Assembly (NCBI RefSeq): GCF_000384315.1
Contig: NZ_ARVW01000001.1
Span: forward strand, 3,109,746-3,173,745
DNA from: Amycolatopsis nigrescens CSC17Ta-90
GTDB taxonomy: Bacteria > Actinomycetota > Actinomycetes > Mycobacteriales > Pseudonocardiaceae
DNA: 64,000 bases
Direction: 5' to 3'
Both the position numbers and the translations under genes were made by a program. The notes beneath the pieces are model-generated. The model saw nothing but the letters and a program-made list of their open reading frames with translations. It did no database searches and was not told where the DNA came from. Of the stretch, positions 8,206-15,334 are shown one piece after another (the stretch's first letter is position 1; every line of letters starts with the position of its first letter).

Positions 8206-9357
8206 TCAGTAGGCGATCTGGATCATGCTCAACTCGTCGTTGTCGATGAACGGAGCCACCGGATGGCCCCCGGCCCGCGCATGGGTCAACATCGCGAGCT
8301 TGCTGGTCGTGCTGTGCGCCCCGCCGGAAAGCCTGGTCCAGCCCAGGTTCTCCAGGTACGCCCAGCCATTGGCGTCATGCGCCGAAGTGAACAGGCGCAG
8401 CGCGCGCTGGGCCGGCAGCCAGGCGCGCAGGTTGACCCCCGTGCAGCCCAGCGTGGTCGGCCGGGCGGCCGGATAGTCCTCGAGGAAGGCCTCGCCGTAC
8501 GCGATCCGCAGGAAGCCCTGCTCCCCCCAGTCCGCGCCCCACGAGTTCTTCGCGATCCAGCAGCCGGCCACGTCGTCCCAGCCGATGAGCGCGACGCAGT
8601 GTCCGCCGCTGGTCTCGTCGGTGGTGCGCCGGTAGACGCCGCCGGTGTAGTGGAACAGGTCGTTGTAGATCACCAGGCAGGCCGCGACCGGCCCGTACCC
8701 GTAGATGTGCTGTTTGATCGCCGCGGGGTTGCCGCTGAGATCGATGACCTCTTCCGCGTGCGCGACCCGGTCCGGCCAGCCGGGGTTCAGCGCGCCGGCG
8801 CCGTCTTCGCGGTAGGGGAAGTAGTCCTCGAAGGTGACCCCGCTGGACATGCTGTCGTCGAACAGCTCGTCCGGCCAGGAACCGTCCGGGTGCAGGCTTT
8901 CGCGTGCGGCGGCGTACCCGAAGTGCAGGTGCGCCTCGGACAGGTCCAGGTTCAGCCCCGGCGCCGACCGGGTGTACGCGGCCGTGCCCTCCAGCGCGGC
9001 CGCGGTGGCGAACGCGGTGCAGGAACCCGTCTCGCCCTGGTCCTTGACCGGGGTGACGTAGTTGCGGCCGTGGAGGTTCCGCAGGTCGAACCGCTCGGGG
9101 AGGCTCGACGAAGGGGCCAGCGCGGCGACCACCGACTCGCCGGCCGTGTGGAAGGCGGCGTGCGCCATCCGCGACGGCTGGTGCACTCGGAGGTCGATCT
9201 CGCCCTGGTCCGGTGCCGGCACCCCGAGCCGCACCGCGCGCGACTCGACGGAAAGCCTGCTCAGCCTGGTCTCACCGACCCGCCAGGAGGCGCCCAGCGA
9301 GGCCAGCGAATCGCGAATGCTCGCGATCTCGGCCTCGCAGGAGTGATCGGCGGTCAT
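8206..9357 (-). CDS. Papain-like (C1 family) cysteine peptidase
   Basis: 383 residues. The N-terminal 90 residues look like a propeptide or regulatory region; the C1 domain spans about 90-310. Catalytic residues are visible: Gln107 and Cys113 in DQGETGSC, His253 in GGHCVALIGW and Asn271 in KNSWG. A C-terminal appendix (about 324-383) is shared with the neighbouring WEPY protein. No signal peptide is seen, so it is probably intracellular, unusual for a papain-like enzyme. The ATG at 9357 has GGGAGAG just upstream. It is the first gene of the unit that also encodes its likely inhibitor (7014-7379), an ECF sigma factor and a CHAT protease. Confidence 0.92.
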   Translation of the reverse strand: MTADHSCEAEIASIRDSLASLGASWRVGETRLSRLSVESRAVRLGVPAPDQGEIDLRVHQPSRMAHAAFHTAGESVVAALAPSSSLPERFDLRNLHGRNYVTPVKDQGETGSCTAFATAAALEGTAAYTRSAPGLNLDLSEAHLHFGYAAARESLHPDGSWPDELFDDSMSSGVTFEDYFPYREDGAGALNPGWPDRVAHAEEVIDLSGNPAAIKQHIYGYGPVAACLVIYNDLFHYTGGVYRRTTDETSGGHCVALIGWDDVAGCWIAKNSWGADWGEQGFLRIAYGEAFLEDYPAARPTTLGCTGVNLRAWLPAQRALRLFTSAHDANGWAYLENLGWTRLSGGAHSTTSKLAMLTHARAGGHPVAPFIDNDELSMIQIAY

Positions 9358-9588
9358 AGGCTCTCCCGGTGCAGGTTGAAGGGGTCGGGCTCAAGTGCTA
9401 CGCCCATATGACGCAGCAAACCCCTTCGCAGATACACACTCAGAGTATTTTCTTGGCAGATTTTTCCTCAGCTTCGACCGGTTCCACCCGTTTGCCTGGG
9501 ATCCGTTAGCGGTGTGTGACCTCAACCGCGGGATAAAACAGGCATAACGGACACGGCCTGAGTGTCTGCCGGGAGAGCGAGCCGGGCG
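9358..9588 (-). promoter_or_regulatory. Presumed promoter region of the C1/CHAT protease unit
   Basis: A 231-bp gap between the C1 peptidase start and the end of the GbsR-type gene. It is AT-richer than its surroundings near 9440-9475 (AGTATTTTCTTGGCAGATTTTTCC on the plus strand, split by GG). No ORF or clear hairpin is seen. I cannot identify a specific -35/-10 pair with confidence. Confidence 0.35.
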
Positions 9589-10101
9589 TCAGCCTGCCTG
9601 ACGTTCGAGGTGCAGCCGGTGCCAGCGCTCGAAGAGCACCGGGATCTCGCTGATCATGAAGTCGAGGAAGTCCACCATGTCGGCGAGGCGGCGCCCGGCC
9701 GGAGTGTTCGGGCCCATCGCTTCGATGCCTTCCACGGTGGCGTCGCGCCAGAGGGTCATCATCCGATTGCGCTTGAGGAAGGTGGCGTACCAGAGATCGT
9801 CGTAGAGCCGGTAGTGGTCGCGCCGCTCGCCCGGCTCGCGCTCCTTCGAAACCAGGCCGATCTGCTCCAGGTAGCGCACCGCGCCGGAGACGGCGGCGGG
9901 GCTGACGGACAGCTTCTCGGCGATCTCGGCCGCGGTCAGCCGGCCGCTGTCGGTGACCATCAGTGCGGAGAAGACCCTGGCCGCCATCCGCTGGAAGCCC
10001 GCCTGGGTCAGCACCAGTGCGAAACTTTCGATGTAACGGAGCACAGCGTCTTCGTCACGCTGCGGGTTCGGGTCACGCTGGGACTGCGGTCGGCTCGACA
10101 T
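9589..10101 (-). CDS. GbsR/MarR-family winged-helix regulator
   Basis: 170 residues. A MarR/GbsR winged helix covers about 25-110: LTAAEIAEKLSVSPAAVSGAVRYLEQIGLVSKEREPGERRDHYRL is the recognition helix plus wing, read here in shortened form. A C-terminal helical dimerisation part follows. The ATG at 10101 is chosen over 10146 because AGGAGAGG lies about 8 bases upstream. It is divergent from the ABC exporter genes at 10196, with an operator-like palindrome between them. It probably represses the exporter and itself; the ligand is unknown. Confidence 0.88.
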   Translation of the reverse strand: MSSRPQSQRDPNPQRDEDAVLRYIESFALVLTQAGFQRMAARVFSALMVTDSGRLTAAEIAEKLSVSPAAVSGAVRYLEQIGLVSKEREPGERRDHYRLYDDLWYATFLKRNRMMTLWRDATVEGIEAMGPNTPAGRRLADMVDFLDFMISEIPVLFERWHRLHLERQAG

Positions 10102-10160
10102 GGCGCCATCCTCTCCTAGTGGGGTGCCGGCAATCACCCCATCCATACACTTTCTTTACT

Positions 10161-10176
10161 TCACGACTTTGTGAAA
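10161..10176. promoter_or_regulatory. Operator-like palindrome between gbsR-type and ABC exporter genes
   Basis: TTCAC-N6-GTGAA (10161-10165 and 10172-10176) sits in the 94-bp divergent region and overlaps the proposed -35 element of the exporter promoter. Weaker flanking symmetry (ACACT ... AGTGT) extends it. It is a natural site for the dimeric winged-helix regulator encoded alongside. Confidence 0.5.
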
Positions 10177-10195
10177 AGAGTGTAGCTTCCCTGTC
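10161..10195 (+). promoter_or_regulatory. Promoter of the ABC exporter, probably leaderless
   Basis: TTCACG (10161) and TAGCTT (10184) are spaced 17 bases apart. The -10 box ends six bases before the ATG at 10196, and no ribosome binding site precedes that ATG. This fits a transcript beginning at or next to the start codon. Confidence 0.45.
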
Positions 10196-11113
10196 ATGGA
10201 AAACGCCATCTCAGTTGCCGGCCTGGACAAGTCCTTCGGCCGGTCCAAGGCTCTCGACGGCCTCGACCTGTCCGTGGCCACCGGTGAGGTGCACGGCTTC
10301 CTCGGCCCGAACGGCGCTGGCAAGTCCACCACGGTCCGGGTGCTGCTCGGCCTGCTGCGCGCGGACTCCGGCACCGTCCGGCTGCTCGGCGGCGACCCCT
10401 GGAAGGACGCGGCGAGCCTGCACCGCCGGCTCGCCTACGTGCCCGGCGACGTCAACCTCTGGCCCAACCTCTCCGGCGGCGAGGTGATCGACCTGCTCGG
10501 GCGGCTGCGCGGCGGGCTCGACCAGCGGCGCCGCAAGGACCTGATCGACCGCTTCGACCTCGATCCGAAGAAGAAGGGCCGCACCTACTCCAAGGGCAAC
10601 CGGCAGAAGGTCGCCATCGTCGCCGCGCTCGCGTCCAAAGTGGACCTGCTGATCATGGACGAGCCGACCTCCGGGCTGGACCCGCTGATGGAGGCCACCT
10701 TCCAGTACGCCATCCAGGAGGAGCGCGAGCAGGGCCGCACGGTGCTGCTGTCCAGCCACATCCTGGCCGAGGTCGAGGCGCTCTGCGACCGGGTGAGCAT
10801 CATCCGCAACGGGCGCACCGTGGAGACCGGCACGCTGAGCGAGCTGCGGCACCTGACCCGCACCTCGATCAGCGCCGAGCTGGCCGGACCGCCGAACGGG
10901 CTGTCCAATTCGGACTCCATCCACGACCTCAAGATCGAGGGCAACAAGGTGCGCTTCGACGTCGAGACGCATGCGCTGGACGAGGTGCTGGCCCGGCTCA
11001 CCCAGGTGGGCGTGCGCAGCCTGACCAGCCAGCCGCCGACCCTCGAAGAGCTCTTCCTCCGGCACTACACCACCGAAGCATCCAATGCGAAACAGCAGGT
11101 AGCGGCGAAATGA
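10196..11113 (+). CDS. ABC exporter ATPase subunit
   Basis: 305 residues. Walker [10 protein letters not shown] (about 38-46), signature-like YSKGNRQKV (about 138-146; SKGN replaces SGGQ, usual for this export family), Walker [14 protein letters not shown] and the switch His in LLSSHI. A C-terminal extension of about 90 residues is typical of drug/antibiotic exporters. The stop overlaps the permease start by 4 bp (ATGA). The likely role is to energise export of a toxic or antibiotic-like compound with the 549-residue permease. It is divergent from, and probably controlled by, the GbsR-type regulator. Confidence 0.9.
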   Translation: MENAISVAGLDKSFGRSKALDGLDLSVATGEVHGFLGPNGAGKSTTVRVLLGLLRADSGTVRLLGGDPWKDAASLHRRLAYVPGDVNLWPNLSGGEVIDLLGRLRGGLDQRRRKDLIDRFDLDPKKKGRTYSKGNRQKVAIVAALASKVDLLIMDEPTSGLDPLMEATFQYAIQEEREQGRTVLLSSHILAEVEALCDRVSIIRNGRTVETGTLSELRHLTRTSISAELAGPPNGLSNSDSIHDLKIEGNKVRFDVETHALDEVLARLTQVGVRSLTSQPPTLEELFLRHYTTEASNAKQQVAAK

Positions 11114-12759
11114 CCAGCACTCTCGACCGTTCGGTACGGGCACACGCGGCGCCCAGCGGGTCCACTCACCCGCTGCTCGGCACCCGGCACCTGGTGCGGC
11201 TGGCGCTGCGCCGCGACCGGATCGTCATGCCGATCTGGGTCGTGGTGATCGGTGTGATCCCGGCCGGCACCATCGGCGCGTACGAAGGGCTGTACAAGAC
11301 CCCGGCCGAACGCGCCTCACTGACGTCGACCATGGGCGCTAACCCGTCGCTGAGCCTGCTCTACGGCCCGGCGTTCGACCTGTCCACCGCGGGCGGGTTC
11401 ACGGTCTGGCGGTACGGCGCGTTCCTGCCGCTGTTCCTGGCGCTCGCGTGCATCTTCACGATGACAAGGCACACCAGGGCGGAGGAGGACACCGGCCGGC
11501 AGGAGCTGCTCGCGTCCGGGGTGCTCGGCCGTTACGCCGCATTGACGGCGGCGGCGCTGTTCACCGGTACCGCCGCGCTGCTGTCCGGGCTGCTGGCCGC
11601 GGCGGCGATGGCCGGGGCCGGCGCACCGGCAGCGGGTTCGTTCGCCTTCGGGCTCGCCGTGACGCTGACCGGCTGGGTGTTCATCGGGGTGGCCGCGATC
11701 GCCGTGCAGTTCGCAGAGTACTCGCGCACCGCGAACGGCATCGCCACCACGGTGCTCGGCCTGACCTTCCTGCTGCGCGCGGTCGGCGACTCGGCCAAGG
11801 ACGTGGGCTGGCTGTCCTGGCTGTCCCCGATCGGCTGGTCCAACCAGGTGCGGCCGTTCGCCGGTGAGCGCTGGTGGGTGCTGGTGCTGCCGCTGGTGGC
11901 CGCGCTGGTGCTCGGCGGGATCGGCTACGCGCTGCTGCCGCGCCGCGACCTCGGCATGGGCATCGTGGCGACCAGGCCGGGACCCGCCACCGCGGCGGCG
12001 GGCCTGCGTTCCCCGTTCGCGCTGGCCTGGCGGCTGCACCGCGGCTCGCTGTACGGCTGGCTGGCCGGGTTCGCGGTGATGGGCGCGCTGTTCGGTTCGC
12101 TGGCCGCCGGCATCGGCGACGTGATCGGCGACAGCGCGCAGGCAAAGGAGATGTTCGCCCGGCTCGGCGGGTCCGCCGCGATGGTGGACGCGTTCCTCGC
12201 CGCGATCGGCGGGATCTTCGCCATGATCGTGTCGATGTACGCGGTACAGGCGACCCTGCGGATGCGGTCGGAGGAGGTCGCGGTGCGGGTGGAACCGCTG
12301 CTCGCGACCAGCGTCGGCCGGCTGCGGTGGGCCGGCAGTCACCTGGTGTTCGCGGTATTCGGCAGCGCGCTGCTGCTGGCCGTGGCCGGTGCGATGGGCG
12401 GGCTGCTGCACGGCCTGCGGGTCAGTGACGTGAGCGGTCAGGTGCCCGCGGTGCTCGGCGCGACGCTGGCGCAGCTGCCCGCGGTGTGGGTGGTGGCCGG
12501 GGTGTCGGTGCTGATCTTCGGTTTCCTGCCGAAGGCGAGTACGGCCGCGTGGGCCGTGGCCGCGCTGTTCCTGCTGATCAGCCTGTTCGGCCCGGTCGCC
12601 AACCTGAGTCAGGCGGTGCTCGACGTGTCGCCGTTCTCGCACATCCCGAAACTGCCGAGCGCCCCGTTCACCGCGACTCCGCTGCTCTGGCTGCTCGCCG
12701 TCGCACTGGTCACCATGTCCGCCGGCCTCTTCGCCTTCCGCCGCCGCGACCTCGGCTGA
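11110..12759 (+). CDS. ABC-2 type exporter permease (COG3559-like)
   Basis: 549 residues with about 12 hydrophobic segments in two halves. [20 protein letters not shown] (about 118-137) and [20 protein letters not shown] (about 388-407) are the paired cytoplasmic motifs of large two-domain ABC-2 permeases linked to polyketide antibiotic export. It starts inside the stop of the ATPase gene. Together the two proteins make one exporter in the cytoplasmic membrane. The substrate cannot be read from the sequence. Confidence 0.88.
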   Translation: MTSTLDRSVRAHAAPSGSTHPLLGTRHLVRLALRRDRIVMPIWVVVIGVIPAGTIGAYEGLYKTPAERASLTSTMGANPSLSLLYGPAFDLSTAGGFTVWRYGAFLPLFLALACIFTMTRHTRAEEDTGRQELLASGVLGRYAALTAAALFTGTAALLSGLLAAAAMAGAGAPAAGSFAFGLAVTLTGWVFIGVAAIAVQFAEYSRTANGIATTVLGLTFLLRAVGDSAKDVGWLSWLSPIGWSNQVRPFAGERWWVLVLPLVAALVLGGIGYALLPRRDLGMGIVATRPGPATAAAGLRSPFALAWRLHRGSLYGWLAGFAVMGALFGSLAAGIGDVIGDSAQAKEMFARLGGSAAMVDAFLAAIGGIFAMIVSMYAVQATLRMRSEEVAVRVEPLLATSVGRLRWAGSHLVFAVFGSALLLAVAGAMGGLLHGLRVSDVSGQVPAVLGATLAQLPAVWVVAGVSVLIFGFLPKASTAAWAVAALFLLISLFGPVANLSQAVLDVSPFSHIPKLPSAPFTATPLLWLLAVALVTMSAGLFAFRRRDLG

Positions 12760-12766
12760 CCGGCTT

Positions 12767-12823
12767 ATGCAGCGAAGGCCACCTTGCCTGCGTTCAACGC
12801 AGCGAAGGTGGCCTTCGCTGCAT
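12767..12823. terminator. Long inverted repeat (GAAGGCCACCTT family)
   Basis: Perfect 19-bp arms (12767-12785 and 12805-12823) flank a loop with its own hairpin TGCGTT-C-AACGCA. It sits just after the exporter permease stop and is related to the repeat at 37227-37273. Likely a terminator. Confidence 0.65.
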
Positions 12824-12854
12824 GTTGGGAGGGGCGACCCGCTCGCTTTTGTCC

Positions 12855-12871
12855 GTGAAGGGGCCCTTCAC
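12855..12871. terminator. Short palindrome GTGAAGGG-G-CCCTTCAC
   Basis: A perfect 8-bp-arm palindrome immediately after the stop (TAG, 12871-12873) of the minus-strand XRE gene. With 12767-12823 it fills the gap between convergent genes. Confidence 0.5.
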
Positions 12872-13710
12872 TACATGTGGGCCAGCCGGGAGATGAGCCG
12901 GGCCGAGTCTGTCTCACTCAGCGCAACAGAGACCAGGTGCATCAAAGTCTCCAGGTAGGGCGCGATCTGTCGGGCTTCGTCGATGAACACGCTGGACCGC
13001 AACAGTTCGGCCATCACCACCGGCTGCGCGTCTGGAAACTCCAGAACCGTGAAAGGCCCTCGCTGCCCACCGTGTGGCCCGACCTGGGTTGGCACCACCC
13101 GTACCAGCACGTTGGGCCGGGTGGCAGTCTGCTTGATCCAGGCCAGTTGCCGCGCCATCAGGGCTGAGTCTCCGACCGGCGTGTGCAAGGCGGACTCACC
13201 GAGGAAAGCCACATATTTCACTCCACTGTTCAGAATCTGCTGGCGACGAAATCTCGCCGCCAGCCGGAGGTCAGTACCGGCCGGGTCTGCACCGGTACCC
13301 AGCAGAAATGCCCTGGCATACTCCATGGTCTGCAACAACCCGGGGACCATCAGCGGCTCCCAGTTGCTGAGTCTGCTGGCCTCGGATTCGTAGTCAGCCA
13401 GCACCGACGTTTCCTTGGGCAGCCCTTCAAGGTCCTGCTGGCCCTGCCCCCACCAACCAGGCTCGTCAAGGGTGCGGACCACCCTCAGGATCTCTTCCCG
13501 TACCTGCGCGCGAATCCGGTACACCCCAAGCAAATGCGCGGCTTCCTCGGGATTTATGGTGCGCTCGCCGTTCTCGACCCTGGACAGCTTCGACTTGTCC
13601 CACTCCACCAACACGGCCGCTTCGCGCAGGAGCAGGCCAACGCTCTCCCGGCATCCCCGCAACTGCGCACCAACACTTTTCATCTTGGCGCTGAGCGGTT
13701 TTCTGGGCAC
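12871..13710 (-). CDS. XRE-family regulator with DUF5753 domain
   Basis: 279 residues. An N-terminal helix-turn-helix (about 13-65: GAQLRGCRESVGLLLREAAVLV, shown here in parts, then DKSKLSRVENGERTI) is followed by a DUF5753 ligand/effector-like domain (about 100-275) with the usual WEPLMVPGLLQTMEYARA and FLGESAL motifs. This is the WhiJ-like regulator type common in actinomycetes, often linked to development or secondary metabolism. It is divergent from a zinc-finger gene at 13802, the usual partner arrangement. Its target is probably the divergent promoter. Confidence 0.9.
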   Translation of the reverse strand: MPRKPLSAKMKSVGAQLRGCRESVGLLLREAAVLVEWDKSKLSRVENGERTINPEEAAHLLGVYRIRAQVREEILRVVRTLDEPGWWGQGQQDLEGLPKETSVLADYESEASRLSNWEPLMVPGLLQTMEYARAFLLGTGADPAGTDLRLAARFRRQQILNSGVKYVAFLGESALHTPVGDSALMARQLAWIKQTATRPNVLVRVVPTQVGPHGGQRGPFTVLEFPDAQPVVMAELLRSSVFIDEARQIAPYLETLMHLVSVALSETDSARLISRLAHM

Positions 13711-13801
13711 GAGAACCTCCGCTGTCTCGTCGCTGCAACTCAGTTGTCCCCAAACTACGAATGCTTACGCTGGGATCAACGACGACACACCAGGAGTAGC
13801 G

Positions 13802-14008
13802 ATGTTGCGCTGGCAGCAAGCGGGTGGCAGGCGGCATGCTCTGGACGGGCTGGTGCCGGGGCCCGGCGGGGAGTTCCGGGCGTTGTGCGGTGCGGAAGTC
13901 ACCGTGCGCGCTTCGGATCTGCACGCACTCGGCGGGCTATGGTTCGACCCGACCTGCTGGGACTGCGACCGGATCTGGCGCGAGAGCCTGGCGGGCAGCC
14001 CGCGATGA
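13802..14008 (+). CDS. Small zinc-finger protein paired with XRE regulator
   Basis: 68 residues with putative metal ligands in RALCGAEVTV and a C-terminal CWDC motif, plus a nearby His. It starts at ATG 13802, 91 bp from the divergent XRE gene. Proteins of this type commonly accompany DUF5753 regulators in actinomycetes. The stop overlaps the next ATG by 4 bp (ATGA at 14005). The exact role is unknown. Confidence 0.7.
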   Translation: MLRWQQAGGRRHALDGLVPGPGGEFRALCGAEVTVRASDLHALGGLWFDPTCWDCDRIWRESLAGSPR

Positions 14009-14280
14009 ACGAGCGCGACATCCGCCTTCTCGACCGCGTACGCGAACTGCACCGCTATCTGACCCAGCGCACCGTCGCACTGGTGCACTGCCAGTCGGAC
14101 CCGGACCTGTTCGCCGAAGGAATGCGCGACCTCGGCCAGGATCTCCACGATGCCGGAACCGCGCTACTGGACCGCGTGCACGAGCTGGACGCCGGTCAGC
14201 GCTCGGTGACCGTGCCATCAGCGGCGACCCGAATGCCAGCCTGCGGCCCGCCCGCACCGCAGTCCGGCCCGTTCGGATAA
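14005..14280 (+). CDS. Small helical hypothetical protein
   Basis: 91 residues, mostly helical and charged for the first 65 (RDIRLLDRVRELHRYL..., LLDRVHELDAGQRSV), then a Pro/Ala-rich tail. It is translationally coupled to the zinc-finger gene. The last 85 bp overlap the end of the convergent lipoprotein gene (14196-14594), so the tail may be accidental read-through or one of the two ends may be mis-called. I do not recognise a family. Confidence 0.6.
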   Translation: MNERDIRLLDRVRELHRYLTQRTVALVHCQSDPDLFAEGMRDLGQDLHDAGTALLDRVHELDAGQRSVTVPSAATRMPACGPPAPQSGPFG

Positions 14281-14594
14281 GCCAGTTCCGGGGTCACTTC
14301 GAGGGTCTGCTCGATGGACGGAGCGAGGTCGGTGCGCACCAGCGTCACGGTGACCTTGACCGGCGCGGCAGGCAGGTCGTCCACCGTCGCGAAGCCGTGC
14401 GCGACCGGGATGGTGTGGCAAGTTTCCGCCCAGCACACGGTCATCGTCGCGCCGGCCACCTCCGCTTCGAGTGGCTGCTCGATGTCCAGTGAGATCCCGA
14501 CCGGCGTCCCGATCATCGTGCAGGCGACCTCACCGCCGCCACAGGAAACCGTGACCGCCGCCGCCAGCACGCCAACCCCCGCGAGTATTCGCAT
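14196..14594 (-). CDS. Small secreted lipoprotein, unknown function
   Basis: 132 residues with an N-terminal signal (MRILAGVGVLAAAVTVSC) and a lipobox-like VTVSC. It is followed by an Ig-like or beta-rich domain with Cys pairs (VACTMIG, MTVCWAETC, GPDCGAGG) that could form disulfides. The ATG at 14594 is preferred over the in-frame start at 14705 because it begins the signal peptide. Related short lipoproteins occur in actinomycetes, but I know no assigned function. Confidence 0.75.
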   Translation of the reverse strand: MRILAGVGVLAAAVTVSCGGGEVACTMIGTPVGISLDIEQPLEAEVAGATMTVCWAETCHTIPVAHGFATVDDLPAAPVKVTVTLVRTDLAPSIEQTLEVTPELAYPNGPDCGAGGPQAGIRVAADGTVTER

Positions 14595-14855
14595 ACCCCA
14601 CAGACGGTGACACCTCTGCTTCCGGTTGCATCCCCAGCGATTTTCCGCCATGGGACACAAGATTTTCCAGTTGTCAAATATGCGCTCTGATGGCAAGAGG
14701 TACATTTTGTCAAATCCGATCGCGCTTCCGCGGAATTGGCATTACGGCGATCCGTCGCGTACTCTCGGAAACGGCCATTGATCGGCCCCATTCACGTCGA
14801 CTCCGTCATGCCGTCCACCTTGCCCGGAAGGGGATTCCATGCCCGCTGCGCCGGT

Positions 14856-15206
14856 TCAGGGTCCTCGGCGGGACGACAACGAGCTGCCGGTGGTCGGCAA
14901 CGCAGCCTCCGGCGGCAGCAGGGTCGGCGGGTGGCGCGGGTCCTGCGGGGCGAACTCGGTCCGCGTCACCACCTGTGTCTCGACGACGGTAACCGGGGCG
15001 GGCGGCGGCGCGGTCACGGTGACCGTGGGCGGCGGCGGGGCGCTCGAGGTCGGGGCCGGGGTGGATTGGACCAGCACCGCACCGGCCGGTTCCATCGACC
15101 GGTCGAACCGGCCGGCGAGCAGCAAGGCGGACAGCAGTAGCCCGGCGCCGAACCCGGCGAGCACGCCAAGGGCGAGCGAAGCGAAGCGTGGCTGTTCTTC
15201 GAACAC
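14856..15206 (-). CDS. Single-pass membrane protein with Pro/Thr-rich exterior
   Basis: 116 residues: a short cytoplasmic N-terminus (VFEEQPRFAS), one transmembrane segment (about 12-33) and a Pro/Thr/Val-rich tail. The GTG start at 15206 has a perfect AGGAGG seven bases upstream and is preferred over 15227. It is divergent from the SNF2 helicase gene. A similar layout is seen in the protein at 37310-37822. Function unknown. Confidence 0.7.
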   Translation of the reverse strand: MFEEQPRFASLALGVLAGFGAGLLLSALLLAGRFDRSMEPAGAVLVQSTPAPTSSAPPPPTVTVTAPPPAPVTVVETQVVTRTEFAPQDPRHPPTLLPPEAALPTTGSSLSSRRGP

Positions 15207-15334
15207 GTCCGCACCTCCTCGGCGCAACTACAACCAGTTACCTCTGTCCTGAATCTGTTCCGGGTGTATGCAGCTAGACGAGATATCAGAGTACTCGCGT
15301 TGATCACGACGCGCGTTACGGAAAGTGGCGGCAG

